Of a stretch of DNA of 64,000 nt, positions 19,421-27,636 are shown one piece after another. This DNA comes from Deltaproteobacteria bacterium (GTDB taxonomy: Bacteria; Myxococcota_A; Polyangia; Polyangiales; JADJMO01): assembly GCA_025363655.1 (NCBI GenBank), contig JANYDK010000040.1:1-64000 (forward strand), read 5' to 3'. Positions within the stretch are counted from its first letter, which is position 1. Each line of letters starts with the position of its first letter. The position numbers and the translations under genes were made by a program. A model generated the notes under the pieces. The model did not search any database. It worked only from the letters and a program-made list of their open reading frames with translations, and was not told the DNA's origin.

Positions 19421-20307
19421 GCGACAAGGAACCTCGCCGCGCGCTCGGTCGCGGGCTCGACGCGCTCTTGCCCGTCGCTGCCGACAAGGCGCCGGCCGGC
19501 TTCGGCGACCGCTCCGTCTTCACCTGTCCGCTCGAGCGCATCATCCCGCTCAAAGGGCAGCCGCGGCAGCACTTCGACGAGAAGGCGCTCGAAGAGCTCT
19601 CGCAGTCGCTCCGTGAGGTCGGGCTCCTCGAGCCGCTGGTCGTGCGCAAGCTTCCGGGTGGCGCGCCCGGACAAGACAAGTACGAGCTGATCGCCGGCGA
19701 ACGTCGTTGGCGTGCGGCGCAGCGCGCGGGCCTCCGCGAGGTCCTCGTCGTCGTCAAAGACGTCTCGCCCGTGGCTGCCTTCGAGCTCGCGATGATCGAG
19801 AACGTCCAGCGCGAGGAGCTCAACGCGATCGAGCTCGCGGAGGCCTTCTCGCGCCTCATCAAGGAACACGGCTACACGCAGGAGCGTCTCGCCGAGCGCA
19901 TCGGCAAAGATCGCACGACCATCGCCAACAGTTTGCGCCTGCTTCGTCTGCCGCCGGGCGTGCGCGAGAAGGTCGTGCGCGGCGAGCTCAGCGAAGGCCA
20001 CGCCCGCGCGCTTCTCCAAGTCACCGACGACGCCGAGCTCGCCAAGCTCGCCGACAAAGTGGTGCGCGGTCGGCTCAACGTCCGTCAGACCGAGAAGCTG
20101 GCGCGCGCAACCAAGCACGGCGCAGGCGGCGACAGGCCCGGTCAACCGAAAGAGAAGAGCGCCTCGGTGCGCGATCTCGAGCGACGCCTCACGCAATCCC
20201 TCGGCACGCGCTGCGAGGTTCGCGATCAAGGTGGCAAGGGGGAGATCGCCGTCAGCTACGCGAGCCTCGACCATCTCGACGCACTGCTGGAGAAACTGCT
20301 GAAGTAG
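19417..20307 (+). CDS. parB: ParB/Spo0J CTPase and parS-binding protein
   Basis: 296 residues, GTG at 19417 overlapping the parA stop (GTGA). N-terminal RRALGRGLDALLP is the ParA-activating peptide typical of ParB. The CTP-binding ParB/Srx domain has IPLKGQPRQHFDEKAL and the GERRWRAAQRAG motif near 93-104, followed by AMIENVQREELNAIE. The HTH that contacts parS is in YTQERLAERIGKDRTTIANS. The C-terminal dimerisation segment ends LDALLEKLLK. It loads on parS and spreads by clamp sliding. REP copy B begins at the last base of the stop codon. Confidence 0.96.
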   Translation: MSDKEPRRALGRGLDALLPVAADKAPAGFGDRSVFTCPLERIIPLKGQPRQHFDEKALEELSQSLREVGLLEPLVVRKLPGGAPGQDKYELIAGERRWRAAQRAGLREVLVVVKDVSPVAAFELAMIENVQREELNAIELAEAFSRLIKEHGYTQERLAERIGKDRTTIANSLRLLRLPPGVREKVVRGELSEGHARALLQVTDDAELAKLADKVVRGRLNVRQTEKLARATKHGAGGDRPGQPKEKSASVRDLERRLTQSLGTRCEVRDQGGKGEIAVSYASLDHLDALLEKLLK

Positions 20308-20372
20308 CTTCGGCAACCGAGCGAAGCGAGATTGTCCGAAGCGGCCAAAGTTGCGAAGCAACCTTTGGCGAA
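20307..20372 (-). repeat. REP-like element, copy B
   Basis: Reverse-oriented 66-nt copy. It starts GCTTCGGCAACCGAGCGAAG, continues through GCGGCCAAAGTTGCGAAGCA and ends TTTGGCGAA. Two hairpins: GCTTCGG/CCGAAGC enclosing the A/G-rich arm, and CCAAAG/CTTTGG enclosing TTGC-GAA-GCAA. It begins at the parB stop codon. Confidence 0.82.
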
Positions 20373-20427
20373 ACGAGAAGTGGGGCAGAAATGAGTGGGC
20401 TCTCCCCGCGGTGATAGGATCGCCGGC

Positions 20428-21486
20428 GTGAGTACGCACGAAGACTCTCGAGAGCGCGCCGAAGCGCGTCTCGGGCGCACGTTGGAAGGGCGCTTCCAAC
20501 TCGAACGCATCCTCGCCCTCGGTGGCTCGGCCTGGGTCTACGTCGCGCGCGATCTCAACGCCGGTGGGCAGGTCGCGGTGAAGGTGCTGCATGCACCGCT
20601 GGCTGCGTACGCGATCATCGTCCGGCGCTTTCTCGGCGAGGCGCAGGTCGCCAACGTCGTCCAACATCGCGGCGTCGTCAGGCTCCTCGCCAGCGGCATG
20701 TTGCCGGGAGAAATGGTGCCCTACCTCGTCACCGAGCTCCTCGCCGGCGAGACGTTGGAAGAGCGTCGCGTGCGCAAGGGCGGCCGGCTCGGAGCGAGCG
20801 AGGTGCTCTGGGCGGCCGATCGAACGCTCTCGATCCTCGCGAAGGCGCACGCCAAGGGCGTTCTCCACCGCGACGTGAAGCCAGAGAACCTCTTCCTCAC
20901 CGACAATCGCGAGCTCAAGCTCCTCGATTTCGGCATCGCCCGCATTCCCAAGCGGGTATCGAACATGCCGACCCAGCCGGGGTTTCCTTCACCATCGGTG
21001 CCGCCGCCGTCGTCGGACGAGTACGACGAGCCGGCGCCCGAGACGCGCGTCGGCGTCACGCTCGGCACCGTCGACTTCATGCCGCCCGAGCAAGCCAAAG
21101 GCGACTGGGGCAACGTCGAGGTGCGCACCGACTTGTGGGCGGTCGGCGCCACCATGTTCACGCTCCTCTCCGGTCGCACCGTCCACGACGAAGAAGACTT
21201 CACACGCCAGCTCGAAGCGGTGTCGACCAAGCCCGCGCCCTCCATCGGCAGCATCGTCCGCGACCTCCACAAAGACGTGGTGGGTGTGGTCGATCAAGCT
21301 TTGTCCTTCGACGTCGCCCGCCGTTGGACGACCGCCACCGCCATGCGCTTCGCCATCCTCGTCGCCTACAGCACGATGACCGCACCGCCCGACAGCGGCG
21401 AAATCGACAGCGATCGTGAGGTTCCGGAGCCGATGATGCACGACGGACCCGAGCCTCCGCCCCTCTCGATTCGCCGTCCGGGGTGA
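20428..21486 (+). CDS. Cytoplasmic Hanks-type Ser/Thr protein kinase
   Basis: 352 residues from the GTG at 20428 (GGAT upstream). The kinase domain fills almost the whole protein. The glycine loop is ERILALGGSAWVYVARD, with Ala replacing two of the usual Gly positions. The Lys is in VAVKVLH, the catalytic loop is LHRDVKPENLFL, DFG is in LLDFGIAR, and the substrate-binding end is DFMPPEQAKG. A ~35-residue Pro/Ser-rich insertion lies in the activation loop (PSPSVPPPSSDEYDEPAPE). There is no transmembrane segment or sensor domain. Myxobacteria carry many such kinases; the target is unknown. Its relation to parAB upstream is only proximity. Confidence 0.9.
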   Translation: MSTHEDSRERAEARLGRTLEGRFQLERILALGGSAWVYVARDLNAGGQVAVKVLHAPLAAYAIIVRRFLGEAQVANVVQHRGVVRLLASGMLPGEMVPYLVTELLAGETLEERRVRKGGRLGASEVLWAADRTLSILAKAHAKGVLHRDVKPENLFLTDNRELKLLDFGIARIPKRVSNMPTQPGFPSPSVPPPSSDEYDEPAPETRVGVTLGTVDFMPPEQAKGDWGNVEVRTDLWAVGATMFTLLSGRTVHDEEDFTRQLEAVSTKPAPSIGSIVRDLHKDVVGVVDQALSFDVARRWTTATAMRFAILVAYSTMTAPPDSGEIDSDREVPEPMMHDGPEPPPLSIRRPG

Positions 21487-21590
21487 CCCCGCGCGGGCCT
21501 CGTCAGACATTTTTTCGTTAACCTGCGGGCGCACGCGGTGAGGTAACCTCCAGGCATCTCTGACGCCCGGCGTAGAGATGAGGAGGCACC

Positions 21591-22931
21591 GTGCAGGCTC
21601 GATCCTTCCGTTTGGTTTTCGCCGCCAGTGGTCTCGCCGCAGTCGCCGCCGTCGGTTGCTCGCTGGCCCTCGATTTCGACGAGTCGAAGATCCCCGTCGA
21701 AGACACCGGCATCACGGGAGACGACTCGGCGGTCCCCGACACGGGCACCGATACGAACAAGCCCGACACCGGCGGCGACACGACGGACACGAACGACACG
21801 ACCCCGCCCCCCGACACGCTCGACAGCACGCCGCCGCCGGACACGACGGACGCAGCTGATGCGACGGACACGGCCGATTCCACGGTTGCCGACACGACGG
21901 ACGCCGCCGACACCACGGATTCGGCCACGGCCGATACGACGGACTCCGGGACGGCAGATACGGGTGCCGACACGACCGATGCGAGCACGGCGGACACCAC
22001 CGACTCGGCCACGGCCGACACCGGAACCGATACGGCGGACTCGACCGTCGCCGACACGGCCGATGCGGGTACCGATACGACCGATGCCGCGGATACGACG
22101 GACGCGGGGACGGATACGACGGATACGGCCGACAGCGCAGTCGCCGACACGACCGATGCTGCGGACACGACGGACACGGCCGATGCAGCGCCGGTGACCT
22201 CGACGTTCTTGACGGTGCTGACGAACTCACAGGAAACTCCGCCGATTGCTGCGGGGACGACGACGGATAGTACGGCGACGTTCACCTTGAACGAGACGGC
22301 GGCGACGCTCACGTACACGATCAACCACAACGTCTTGTCGCCGACGTCTGCGCACTTTCACACCGCGTTTGGCGGCGTGGCTGCCGCGCCGACGTTCGAT
22401 CTCGGGTCGACCCTCACGTCGCCCATAACGGGCACATGGACGGGCCTCAGCGCAACGAACATCGCGGATTTGAAGGCAGGGAAGATCTACGTCAACGTGC
22501 ACAACGCGGCGCACTCGACCGGCGAGGTTCGTGGGCAGCTCGTGAGGCCCGGGGAAACGTTCTACACGGTCGCTATGAACGGCGGGAACGAGACGCCCCC
22601 GGTGACGACCAGCACGAACACCGGCACCGTGCAGTTCGTCTTGAATGGCACGACGCTCACCTACAACGGCACGACGACGTTTGCCGCGGGCAAGATTCTC
22701 GCGAGCGGCGGTGCGCACATTCACAGCGGTGCGGTCGGCGTTGCTGGCGGCGTCGTCTACGATCTCACGGTCTCTGGAAGCGACCTCATCGGCGCAATCA
22801 CCGGGATCACGGCGGGCGACGTGACGCATCTCGGAGACGCGACCTACTACGTGAACGTGCACACGACCGATTTCACGGGCGGCGAGATCCGCGGTCAGAT
22901 CATCAAGCACTTCGTCGCGACGCCTCCCTGA
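21591..22931 (+). CDS. CHRD-domain lipoprotein with long Asp/Thr/Ala repeat linker
   Basis: 446 residues from the GTG at 21591, with GAGGAGG seven bases upstream. Lipobox AAVGC is near residue 23. Residues ~35-195 are a low-complexity linker of DTTDAADTTD-type repeats, strongly acidic and probably extended. Two CHRD domains follow (about 200-305 and 310-440), each with the family marks QETPP or NETPP, a His-rich strand (SAHFHT, GAHIHSG), and the closing YVNVH then GEIRGQ motif. CHRD domains are beta-sandwiches in surface proteins, sometimes binding metal. Expected on the outer membrane surface. Ligand unknown. The next gene starts 13 nt downstream. Confidence 0.85.
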   Translation: MQARSFRLVFAASGLAAVAAVGCSLALDFDESKIPVEDTGITGDDSAVPDTGTDTNKPDTGGDTTDTNDTTPPPDTLDSTPPPDTTDAADATDTADSTVADTTDAADTTDSATADTTDSGTADTGADTTDASTADTTDSATADTGTDTADSTVADTADAGTDTTDAADTTDAGTDTTDTADSAVADTTDAADTTDTADAAPVTSTFLTVLTNSQETPPIAAGTTTDSTATFTLNETAATLTYTINHNVLSPTSAHFHTAFGGVAAAPTFDLGSTLTSPITGTWTGLSATNIADLKAGKIYVNVHNAAHSTGEVRGQLVRPGETFYTVAMNGGNETPPVTTSTNTGTVQFVLNGTTLTYNGTTTFAAGKILASGGAHIHSGAVGVAGGVVYDLTVSGSDLIGAITGITAGDVTHLGDATYYVNVHTTDFTGGEIRGQIIKHFVATPP

Positions 22932-22943
22932 CCGAATTCGCCG

Positions 22944-23345
22944 ATGCACTCCCGATCGCTCGGGCGCGTCTTCGCCGTGACGTTGGCTGCTCTCGCGTCG
23001 ACCACCGGAAGCGCGCGCGCCTTCGTTCCGCCGAACTTCCAGACGGTCACCCGCGTCTCGTGGACTGGGCACTGGAGCACGACCTACGGGCCGATGCAGC
23101 TGGTGCAGGTCGGCGGACTCGTATCAGGTAGTTATACATATTCATCGCCGGCGGTGATCGGCCACGTCAGCGGCTCCGTCGAAGGCACGACGTTGCGCGT
23201 TCGCTGGGTCGAGGGCCCTGGTGGCGCTGGCGTCGGCGACGCGTGGTTCATCCTTTCGAGCGACGCGAGGTCGTTCGTCGGCTCGTGGGTGAAGGAAGGT
23301 GACTCGTCGCCACCGAACCCGTGGACGGGCTTCCGCGTGCCTTGA
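22944..23345 (+). CDS. Small exported beta-rich protein
   Basis: 133 residues with a signal peptide (cleavage near ARA-FV). The mature part reads as an up-and-down beta structure: VSWTGHWSTTYGPMQLVQVG, then GLVSGSYTYSS, GHVSGSVEGTTLRVRWVE and DARSFVGSWV. The repeated G..W...GxMxLxQ and GxYxY patterns are seen in small lipocalin-like exported proteins of myxobacteria, but I cannot name a family. No lipobox. It sits 13 nt behind the CHRD lipoprotein gene and is probably co-transcribed. Confidence 0.75.
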   Translation: MHSRSLGRVFAVTLAALASTTGSARAFVPPNFQTVTRVSWTGHWSTTYGPMQLVQVGGLVSGSYTYSSPAVIGHVSGSVEGTTLRVRWVEGPGGAGVGDAWFILSSDARSFVGSWVKEGDSSPPNPWTGFRVP

Positions 23346-23361
23346 GCGACCGCGTGATCGC

Positions 23362-23408
23362 GAAGTGGCGATACCAATCGATGTCTTCGCGCGTGAAGTG
23401 GCGATACC
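23362..23408 (+). repeat. Pair of 15-nt direct repeats upstream of the KAS III gene
   Basis: GAAGTGGCGATACCA occurs at 23362-23376 and again at 23394-23408, 32 nt apart start to start, about three helical turns. Both copies lie in the 135-nt gap ahead of the gene starting at 23481. Same-face repeats suggest an activator or repressor site. Confidence 0.5.
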
Positions 23409-23480
23409 AGATCGAGCACGATTTCTCGCGCAATCTCTTACGGTCTGGCCTTCGCGGGTGCTACAGGATGCGGCCACGAC

Positions 23481-24533
23481 ATGGGCCTCACGATCCTCGG
23501 CACCGGCCGTCACTTTCCCAAGGACCGCGCCACCAACGCCGATCTCGCCCGCGTGATGGACACCGAGCCGGACTGGATCAAGCAGCGCACCGGCATCGAG
23601 GCGCGCCACTTCGCCGGGCCCGGTGAGTGGACGAGCGATCTCGGCGCCGAGGCCGCGAAGAAAGCCATCGCGCGCGCGGGGCTCCAGCCGAGCGACATCG
23701 ACTACGTCATCACCGCGACGATGACGCCCGATCACCACTTCCCCGGTCCTGCCGGGATGATCGGCGCCAAGCTGGGAATTCCCGGGGTTCCGTGCCTCGA
23801 CGTGCGCCAGCAATGCGCGTCGTGGATCTTCCAGCTGCAGCTCGCGCACGCGCTCACGCTCGCGGGACAAGCGCGCAACGTGCTCATCGTCGGCGCCGAA
23901 GCGCACGCCGGCTTCATGCCGTGGGAAGACTGGGACTACCTCTACGGCCGCGGCGGCAATCCTCCTTCGAAGGAAGCCTACGATCGTGCCACGCGCCATC
24001 GCGGCCTGGCGGTGCTCTTCGGCGATGGCGGCGGCGCGGTCGTCCTCAAGAAGACCGACGACGACAAGCGCGGCGTCATCGGCATCGACGTCCACACCGA
24101 CGGTCGCTACGTCGACTTCATCTACATTCGCAGCGGCTTCAATCACCGGCCCTACGCGACGAAAGAGATGCTCGACGACGATTTGCACATCCCCGACATG
24201 CGCGGGAAAGACCTCTTCAAGCACGCGGTGACCAAGCTCCCGCAGAGCGTGCGCGCGCTCTGTGAGAAGTCGAACGTGAAGCTCGACGAGGTCGACCTCT
24301 TCGTGGCGCATCAGGCCAACGATCGCATCAACGGCGCCGTGCGCGACGCGCTCAAGGTCTCGGCCGACAAAGTCCCCAGCAACATCGCGCGCTACGGAAA
24401 CACGTCCTCGGCGACGATTCCGATCCTGCTCGACGAGCTCAACGAGCAAGGACGTTTGAAGCCGGGAATGCTGGTCTGCTTCCTCGCGCTCGGGGCCGGG
24501 CTCCACTGGGGTTCGGCGCTGATGCGGCTCTGA
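23481..24533 (+). CDS. Beta-ketoacyl-ACP synthase III family enzyme
   Basis: 350 residues. A thiolase-fold condensing enzyme with all three catalytic residues: Cys112 in RQQCASW, His277 in VAHQANDRI and Asn307 in ARYGNTSSATI. The N-terminus TILGTGRHFPKDRATNADLA is typical of FabH-like proteins. KAS III condenses an acyl-CoA with malonyl-ACP. It is not flanked by fab genes, so it may serve a secondary pathway (branched starter units, alkyl ketones or a signalling lipid) instead of housekeeping synthesis. A ~25-residue insertion (EDWDYLYGRGGNPPSKEAYD) between the Cys and His is longer than in FabH of E. coli. Confidence 0.92.
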   Translation: MGLTILGTGRHFPKDRATNADLARVMDTEPDWIKQRTGIEARHFAGPGEWTSDLGAEAAKKAIARAGLQPSDIDYVITATMTPDHHFPGPAGMIGAKLGIPGVPCLDVRQQCASWIFQLQLAHALTLAGQARNVLIVGAEAHAGFMPWEDWDYLYGRGGNPPSKEAYDRATRHRGLAVLFGDGGGAVVLKKTDDDKRGVIGIDVHTDGRYVDFIYIRSGFNHRPYATKEMLDDDLHIPDMRGKDLFKHAVTKLPQSVRALCEKSNVKLDEVDLFVAHQANDRINGAVRDALKVSADKVPSNIARYGNTSSATIPILLDELNEQGRLKPGMLVCFLALGAGLHWGSALMRL

Positions 24534-24598
24534 GGCGGAATTTCTGCCGAAACGTTGCCGTCGCGCTGGCCATCGGGTACCGGCCGTGAGGCCGTTCG

Positions 24599-27265
24599 AT
24601 GTCTGCCATAGCCGCCCCCCCCAGCGATCAGACCTCGCCTCCGAGCTTCGACGCGAAGCGTCTGCTGGCCTCGACGAAGGTTCGCCTGCAGCACGCGGGG
24701 ATCGCGCTCGGTCTCGTCTCGACGATCGCGCTGGTGCGTGCATGCGGCGCGACGTCACCGCCGGCGAAGACGCTCGAAGGTCTGGTCGACGCGCTCGGGA
24801 AGGCCGGTCACGTCGTGGTGCGCGCCGACGAGTTCGTCTGGGAGCGCAGCGGCGGAGTCCTCGACGATTTCACCGACGGGCGCCACGTCCTCTTCCTCGG
24901 CGCCGAACGGCTCGGTGCGCCGCGCGATCTCTACCGCGCGCGCGTGCACCTCTCGCCGGAAGGCCGGCCGCTGCAAATCACCGACGTCGTCAATCTCACG
25001 GCGACGCCGTACGGCGACGAACAAGGTCTCGTGCGCGACGCGACCGCCGATCGCGCAGCCTTCGCGACCTATGCCTACGGCCAGCTCCAGGGGCTGACCG
25101 CGCTCGATCTCCGCGGCAACGCGCGCGCATCGCAGGCGACGACGAGGCTCGAGCGCTTCCAGCAGTTCGTCACCAACGTGCAGTTCGACGGCGACGGTGA
25201 CGGCGTCGCGCGCGTGCAGGTGCTCCTCGACAAGGACGCGACCTCGGCGGTGCTCACCTTCGACGGACCGATGCTCGTCGTCTCGCTCGCGCAGGCGCAG
25301 GGCGGCACCAAGATGGTGCGCGTCGACATCGACAAGGCCGAAATCGTCGGTGATGGCTCAGGGCTGCAGGTCGAGCTGGTGCCGCTCGTGCCCAAACGCT
25401 TCATCCATTGGGCCGTCGACACCGTGCGCGCCGTGCCCTGGATTGGACCCGAGCCGGTGGCGTGGCTCGAGGCGAAGGTGTGGGAGCTGAAGGACAAGTG
25501 GAATCGCTTCCGCCACAAGACCTTCGACAAGTCGACCGCGCAAGACGAAGTGAAGAGCGAGGCCGAACAGGAAGAGCTCTCGCAGAAGATCATCGCCAAG
25601 GCGATCGATCCGAGCGCAGCAGGCGAAGACGGTGGCTACTGGCCGCCGCAGCCGGTGCCTTCGCTCTACAAGTCGCCGGAGGAAGGCGAGGGCGTGTGGG
25701 TGCCCTTCGAGCGCCCGTGGCTGCGGAAGATCCCCGGCGCGCCGACGCCTTTCTACCAGACGTTCGTTCGTCCCGACGTCGAGCGGCCCTATTCGAAGAT
25801 CATCCTCGTGGCGATGGACACGCGCCAGCTCGACTTCGACATGGAAGCGGGCACCGAAGATCCGAAGCCGACGGTCGGCGCCTTCCACGGCACGGGTCGT
25901 CTCCCGCGCGACACCAACGTCGCCAAGCACGCGGTCGCGGCCTTCAACGGCGGCTTCAAGACGGAGCACGGTCACTACGGGATGATGCTCCGTAAGCACA
26001 TCCTCTTGCCGCCGATCCCCACCGCTGCCTCGGCGGTCGTGATGGACGATGGCCGCTTCGGGATGGGCGCGTGGAGCCCGACCAAAGACGTGCCCGACGG
26101 GATCTTCTCGTATAGGCAAAATATGGATCCGCTGATCGACGGCGGCATCATCAACCCGCGGCACCGCAATGCGTGGGGCGCGGTGCTTCCGGGGCAGCCG
26201 AAGATGGTCGGTCAACAGACCGAACGCTCGGGCCTCTGCATCACGAAAGCGAAGCATCTTCTCTACGTCTGGGGTGACGACGTCGGCCCCGAGCAGCTCG
26301 GCAAAGGCATGCAGCTCGCCGGTTGCGACTTCGGGATGCACCTCGACATGAACCCGCACCACACCGGGTTCGTCTTCATGACGTTCGACGACGCGCAGTA
26401 CAAGACGGGCAAGAGCGAGGTGCTGACGCCGCTGATGGCGGTGAGCAATCGTCGCTACATCGACTACGCGCCGAAAGATTTCTTCTTCGCGCTGATGCGT
26501 GATCCGAATCCGACCTTCACCACCGATGGTTGGGCTCCCGATGCCGGTCTGCAGCCGCAGCCGACGTGGCTCCCCGCGATTTTCGCCGGACCGGCCCGCT
26601 CCGATGGAATCACCCTCACCTCGTTCGAGCCTGGTCGCGTGCGCTTTCGCGTGCGCGCGGGGACTGAAGAGAAAGTCGAGGCCGGTGCGCCGCGCGAGAT
26701 CATCGGTGACGACGTCAAGCGCGTCATCGCCGCCGTCGGCCTCGGGCTCGCCGATCCGAAGGCGAAGCTCGGTCTCGTGCTCGATGGCAAGGCGTCTTCG
26801 CCCGTGCAAGCTGGCTCGGCATCACTCTTCGTCCGCGACGATGGCATCGTCGGCATCGCGCTCTCGGGAGAGATCCCGCCGCCCGGGGTCATCGATCTCG
26901 TGCAAGGCACCGCGCTCATCGCCGACGGCAAGCTCACGAGTGACGACAAGCGCGCTGGCGCCTTCGTCCACGTCGTCATCGGCATCACCAAAGAGGGACG
27001 CGTGATGATCGCCCGCGGAGCCGCCACCAGCGACGAGCCGCTCGCGCAAGCTCTCCTCGACGCCGGTTGCGTGCGCGCGCTCGCGGCCCGCGGCTCCATC
27101 GACGGCTTCGTCGCGCGCGCCGGCACCGGTGACGCGCCGATGACCAGCTACGCGCAGACCACGCTCTACGCCATCGCCGTCCCGATGGGCCCGCGCTCCT
27201 TCCGCTACGACCAAGACAAGTCGGGCAAGGCGCTGTACCCCGCCGTGAACACGCCGGTGCCTTGA
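24599..27265 (+). CDS. Large exported protein with phosphodiester-glycosidase-like domain
   Basis: 888 residues. One N-terminal hydrophobic segment (about 33-49, GIALGLVSTIALVRACG) anchors or exports the protein; it is not a clean lipobox. Residues ~390-620 resemble the phosphodiester glycosidase (NAGPA/YIGL) family: VAAFNGGFKTEHGHYGMML, a central DGGIINPRHRNAWGAV, and the conserved active-site strand GLCITKAKHLLYVWGDD. The N-terminal third and the C-terminal quarter (from about 660) have no recognised domain; the latter recalls a beta domain with repeated VDGKASSPVQAG-type turns. It may cleave surface glycan phosphodiesters. Only the central assignment is supported. Confidence 0.65.
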   Translation: MSAIAAPPSDQTSPPSFDAKRLLASTKVRLQHAGIALGLVSTIALVRACGATSPPAKTLEGLVDALGKAGHVVVRADEFVWERSGGVLDDFTDGRHVLFLGAERLGAPRDLYRARVHLSPEGRPLQITDVVNLTATPYGDEQGLVRDATADRAAFATYAYGQLQGLTALDLRGNARASQATTRLERFQQFVTNVQFDGDGDGVARVQVLLDKDATSAVLTFDGPMLVVSLAQAQGGTKMVRVDIDKAEIVGDGSGLQVELVPLVPKRFIHWAVDTVRAVPWIGPEPVAWLEAKVWELKDKWNRFRHKTFDKSTAQDEVKSEAEQEELSQKIIAKAIDPSAAGEDGGYWPPQPVPSLYKSPEEGEGVWVPFERPWLRKIPGAPTPFYQTFVRPDVERPYSKIILVAMDTRQLDFDMEAGTEDPKPTVGAFHGTGRLPRDTNVAKHAVAAFNGGFKTEHGHYGMMLRKHILLPPIPTAASAVVMDDGRFGMGAWSPTKDVPDGIFSYRQNMDPLIDGGIINPRHRNAWGAVLPGQPKMVGQQTERSGLCITKAKHLLYVWGDDVGPEQLGKGMQLAGCDFGMHLDMNPHHTGFVFMTFDDAQYKTGKSEVLTPLMAVSNRRYIDYAPKDFFFALMRDPNPTFTTDGWAPDAGLQPQPTWLPAIFAGPARSDGITLTSFEPGRVRFRVRAGTEEKVEAGAPREIIGDDVKRVIAAVGLGLADPKAKLGLVLDGKASSPVQAGSASLFVRDDGIVGIALSGEIPPPGVIDLVQGTALIADGKLTSDDKRAGAFVHVVIGITKEGRVMIARGAATSDEPLAQALLDAGCVRALAARGSIDGFVARAGTGDAPMTSYAQTTLYAIAVPMGPRSFRYDQDKSGKALYPAVNTPVP

Positions 27266-27326
27266 TTTCGGTCTGATCCGCGTTCGCTGCCGGCGTCGCC
27301 ATTTTTCTCGCAACTCCTCCGCACGT

Positions 27327-27358
27327 CTCGTCGACGAGGGAGTGGGACTCGATCCCAC
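27327..27358. promoter_or_regulatory. Two adjacent palindromes upstream of the translocon-like operon
   Basis: CTCGTCGACGAG (27327-27338) is a perfect 12-bp palindrome. It is followed at once by GTGGGA-CTCGA-TCCCAC (27342-27358), a perfect 6-bp inverted repeat. They lie in the only gap ahead of the operon starting at 27403. They are candidate operator sites; the second could instead be a weak terminator for the upstream gene. Confidence 0.45.
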
Positions 27359-27402
27359 ACCCGAAACTTCCGATGCGATCGAACGATCGCGCGAGGTCGA
27401 CC

Positions 27403-27618
27403 ATGGACTTGGAGCACGAGCTGCGCGCCCTGCGTGAGGAGTTGGCGCGGCAAGAAGAGTCGTACGAGACACTTCAATTCGACGCGGCCGCGGTCGAGGA
27501 GCCCGAACGGCTCTTCCGCCTGAGCGACGACACCCACGAGCGCATCGGTGCGCTCGCCGGCGAGATGACCCCGGTTCGCATCGAGGCCCAGCGCCCGGTG
27601 TTCGCCATCCACGTTTGA
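27403..27618 (+). CDS. Small coiled-coil protein, first gene of translocon-like cassette (SseA-like position)
   Basis: 71 residues from the ATG at 27403 with GAGG upstream. A helical, charged N-terminus (LEHELRALREELARQEESYE) predicts a coiled coil; the rest is mixed charged and ends FAIHV. No signal peptide. In SPI-2-type loci the gene ahead of the filament/tip gene is a small coiled-coil chaperone (SseA), and this protein holds that place. Sequence similarity to SseA is not demonstrable by eye, so the functional link is positional inference. Spacing to the next gene is 18 nt with GAGGA between. Confidence 0.55.
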   Translation: MDLEHELRALREELARQEESYETLQFDAAAVEEPERLFRLSDDTHERIGALAGEMTPVRIEAQRPVFAIHV

Positions 27619-27636
27619 TTTTCGAGGAGACCGATC

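Noticed and set aside
23142-24758. 538-codon minus-strand frame opposite the KAS III gene
   Set aside because: The plus-strand product has all three catalytic residues; the minus frame has no recognisable domain.
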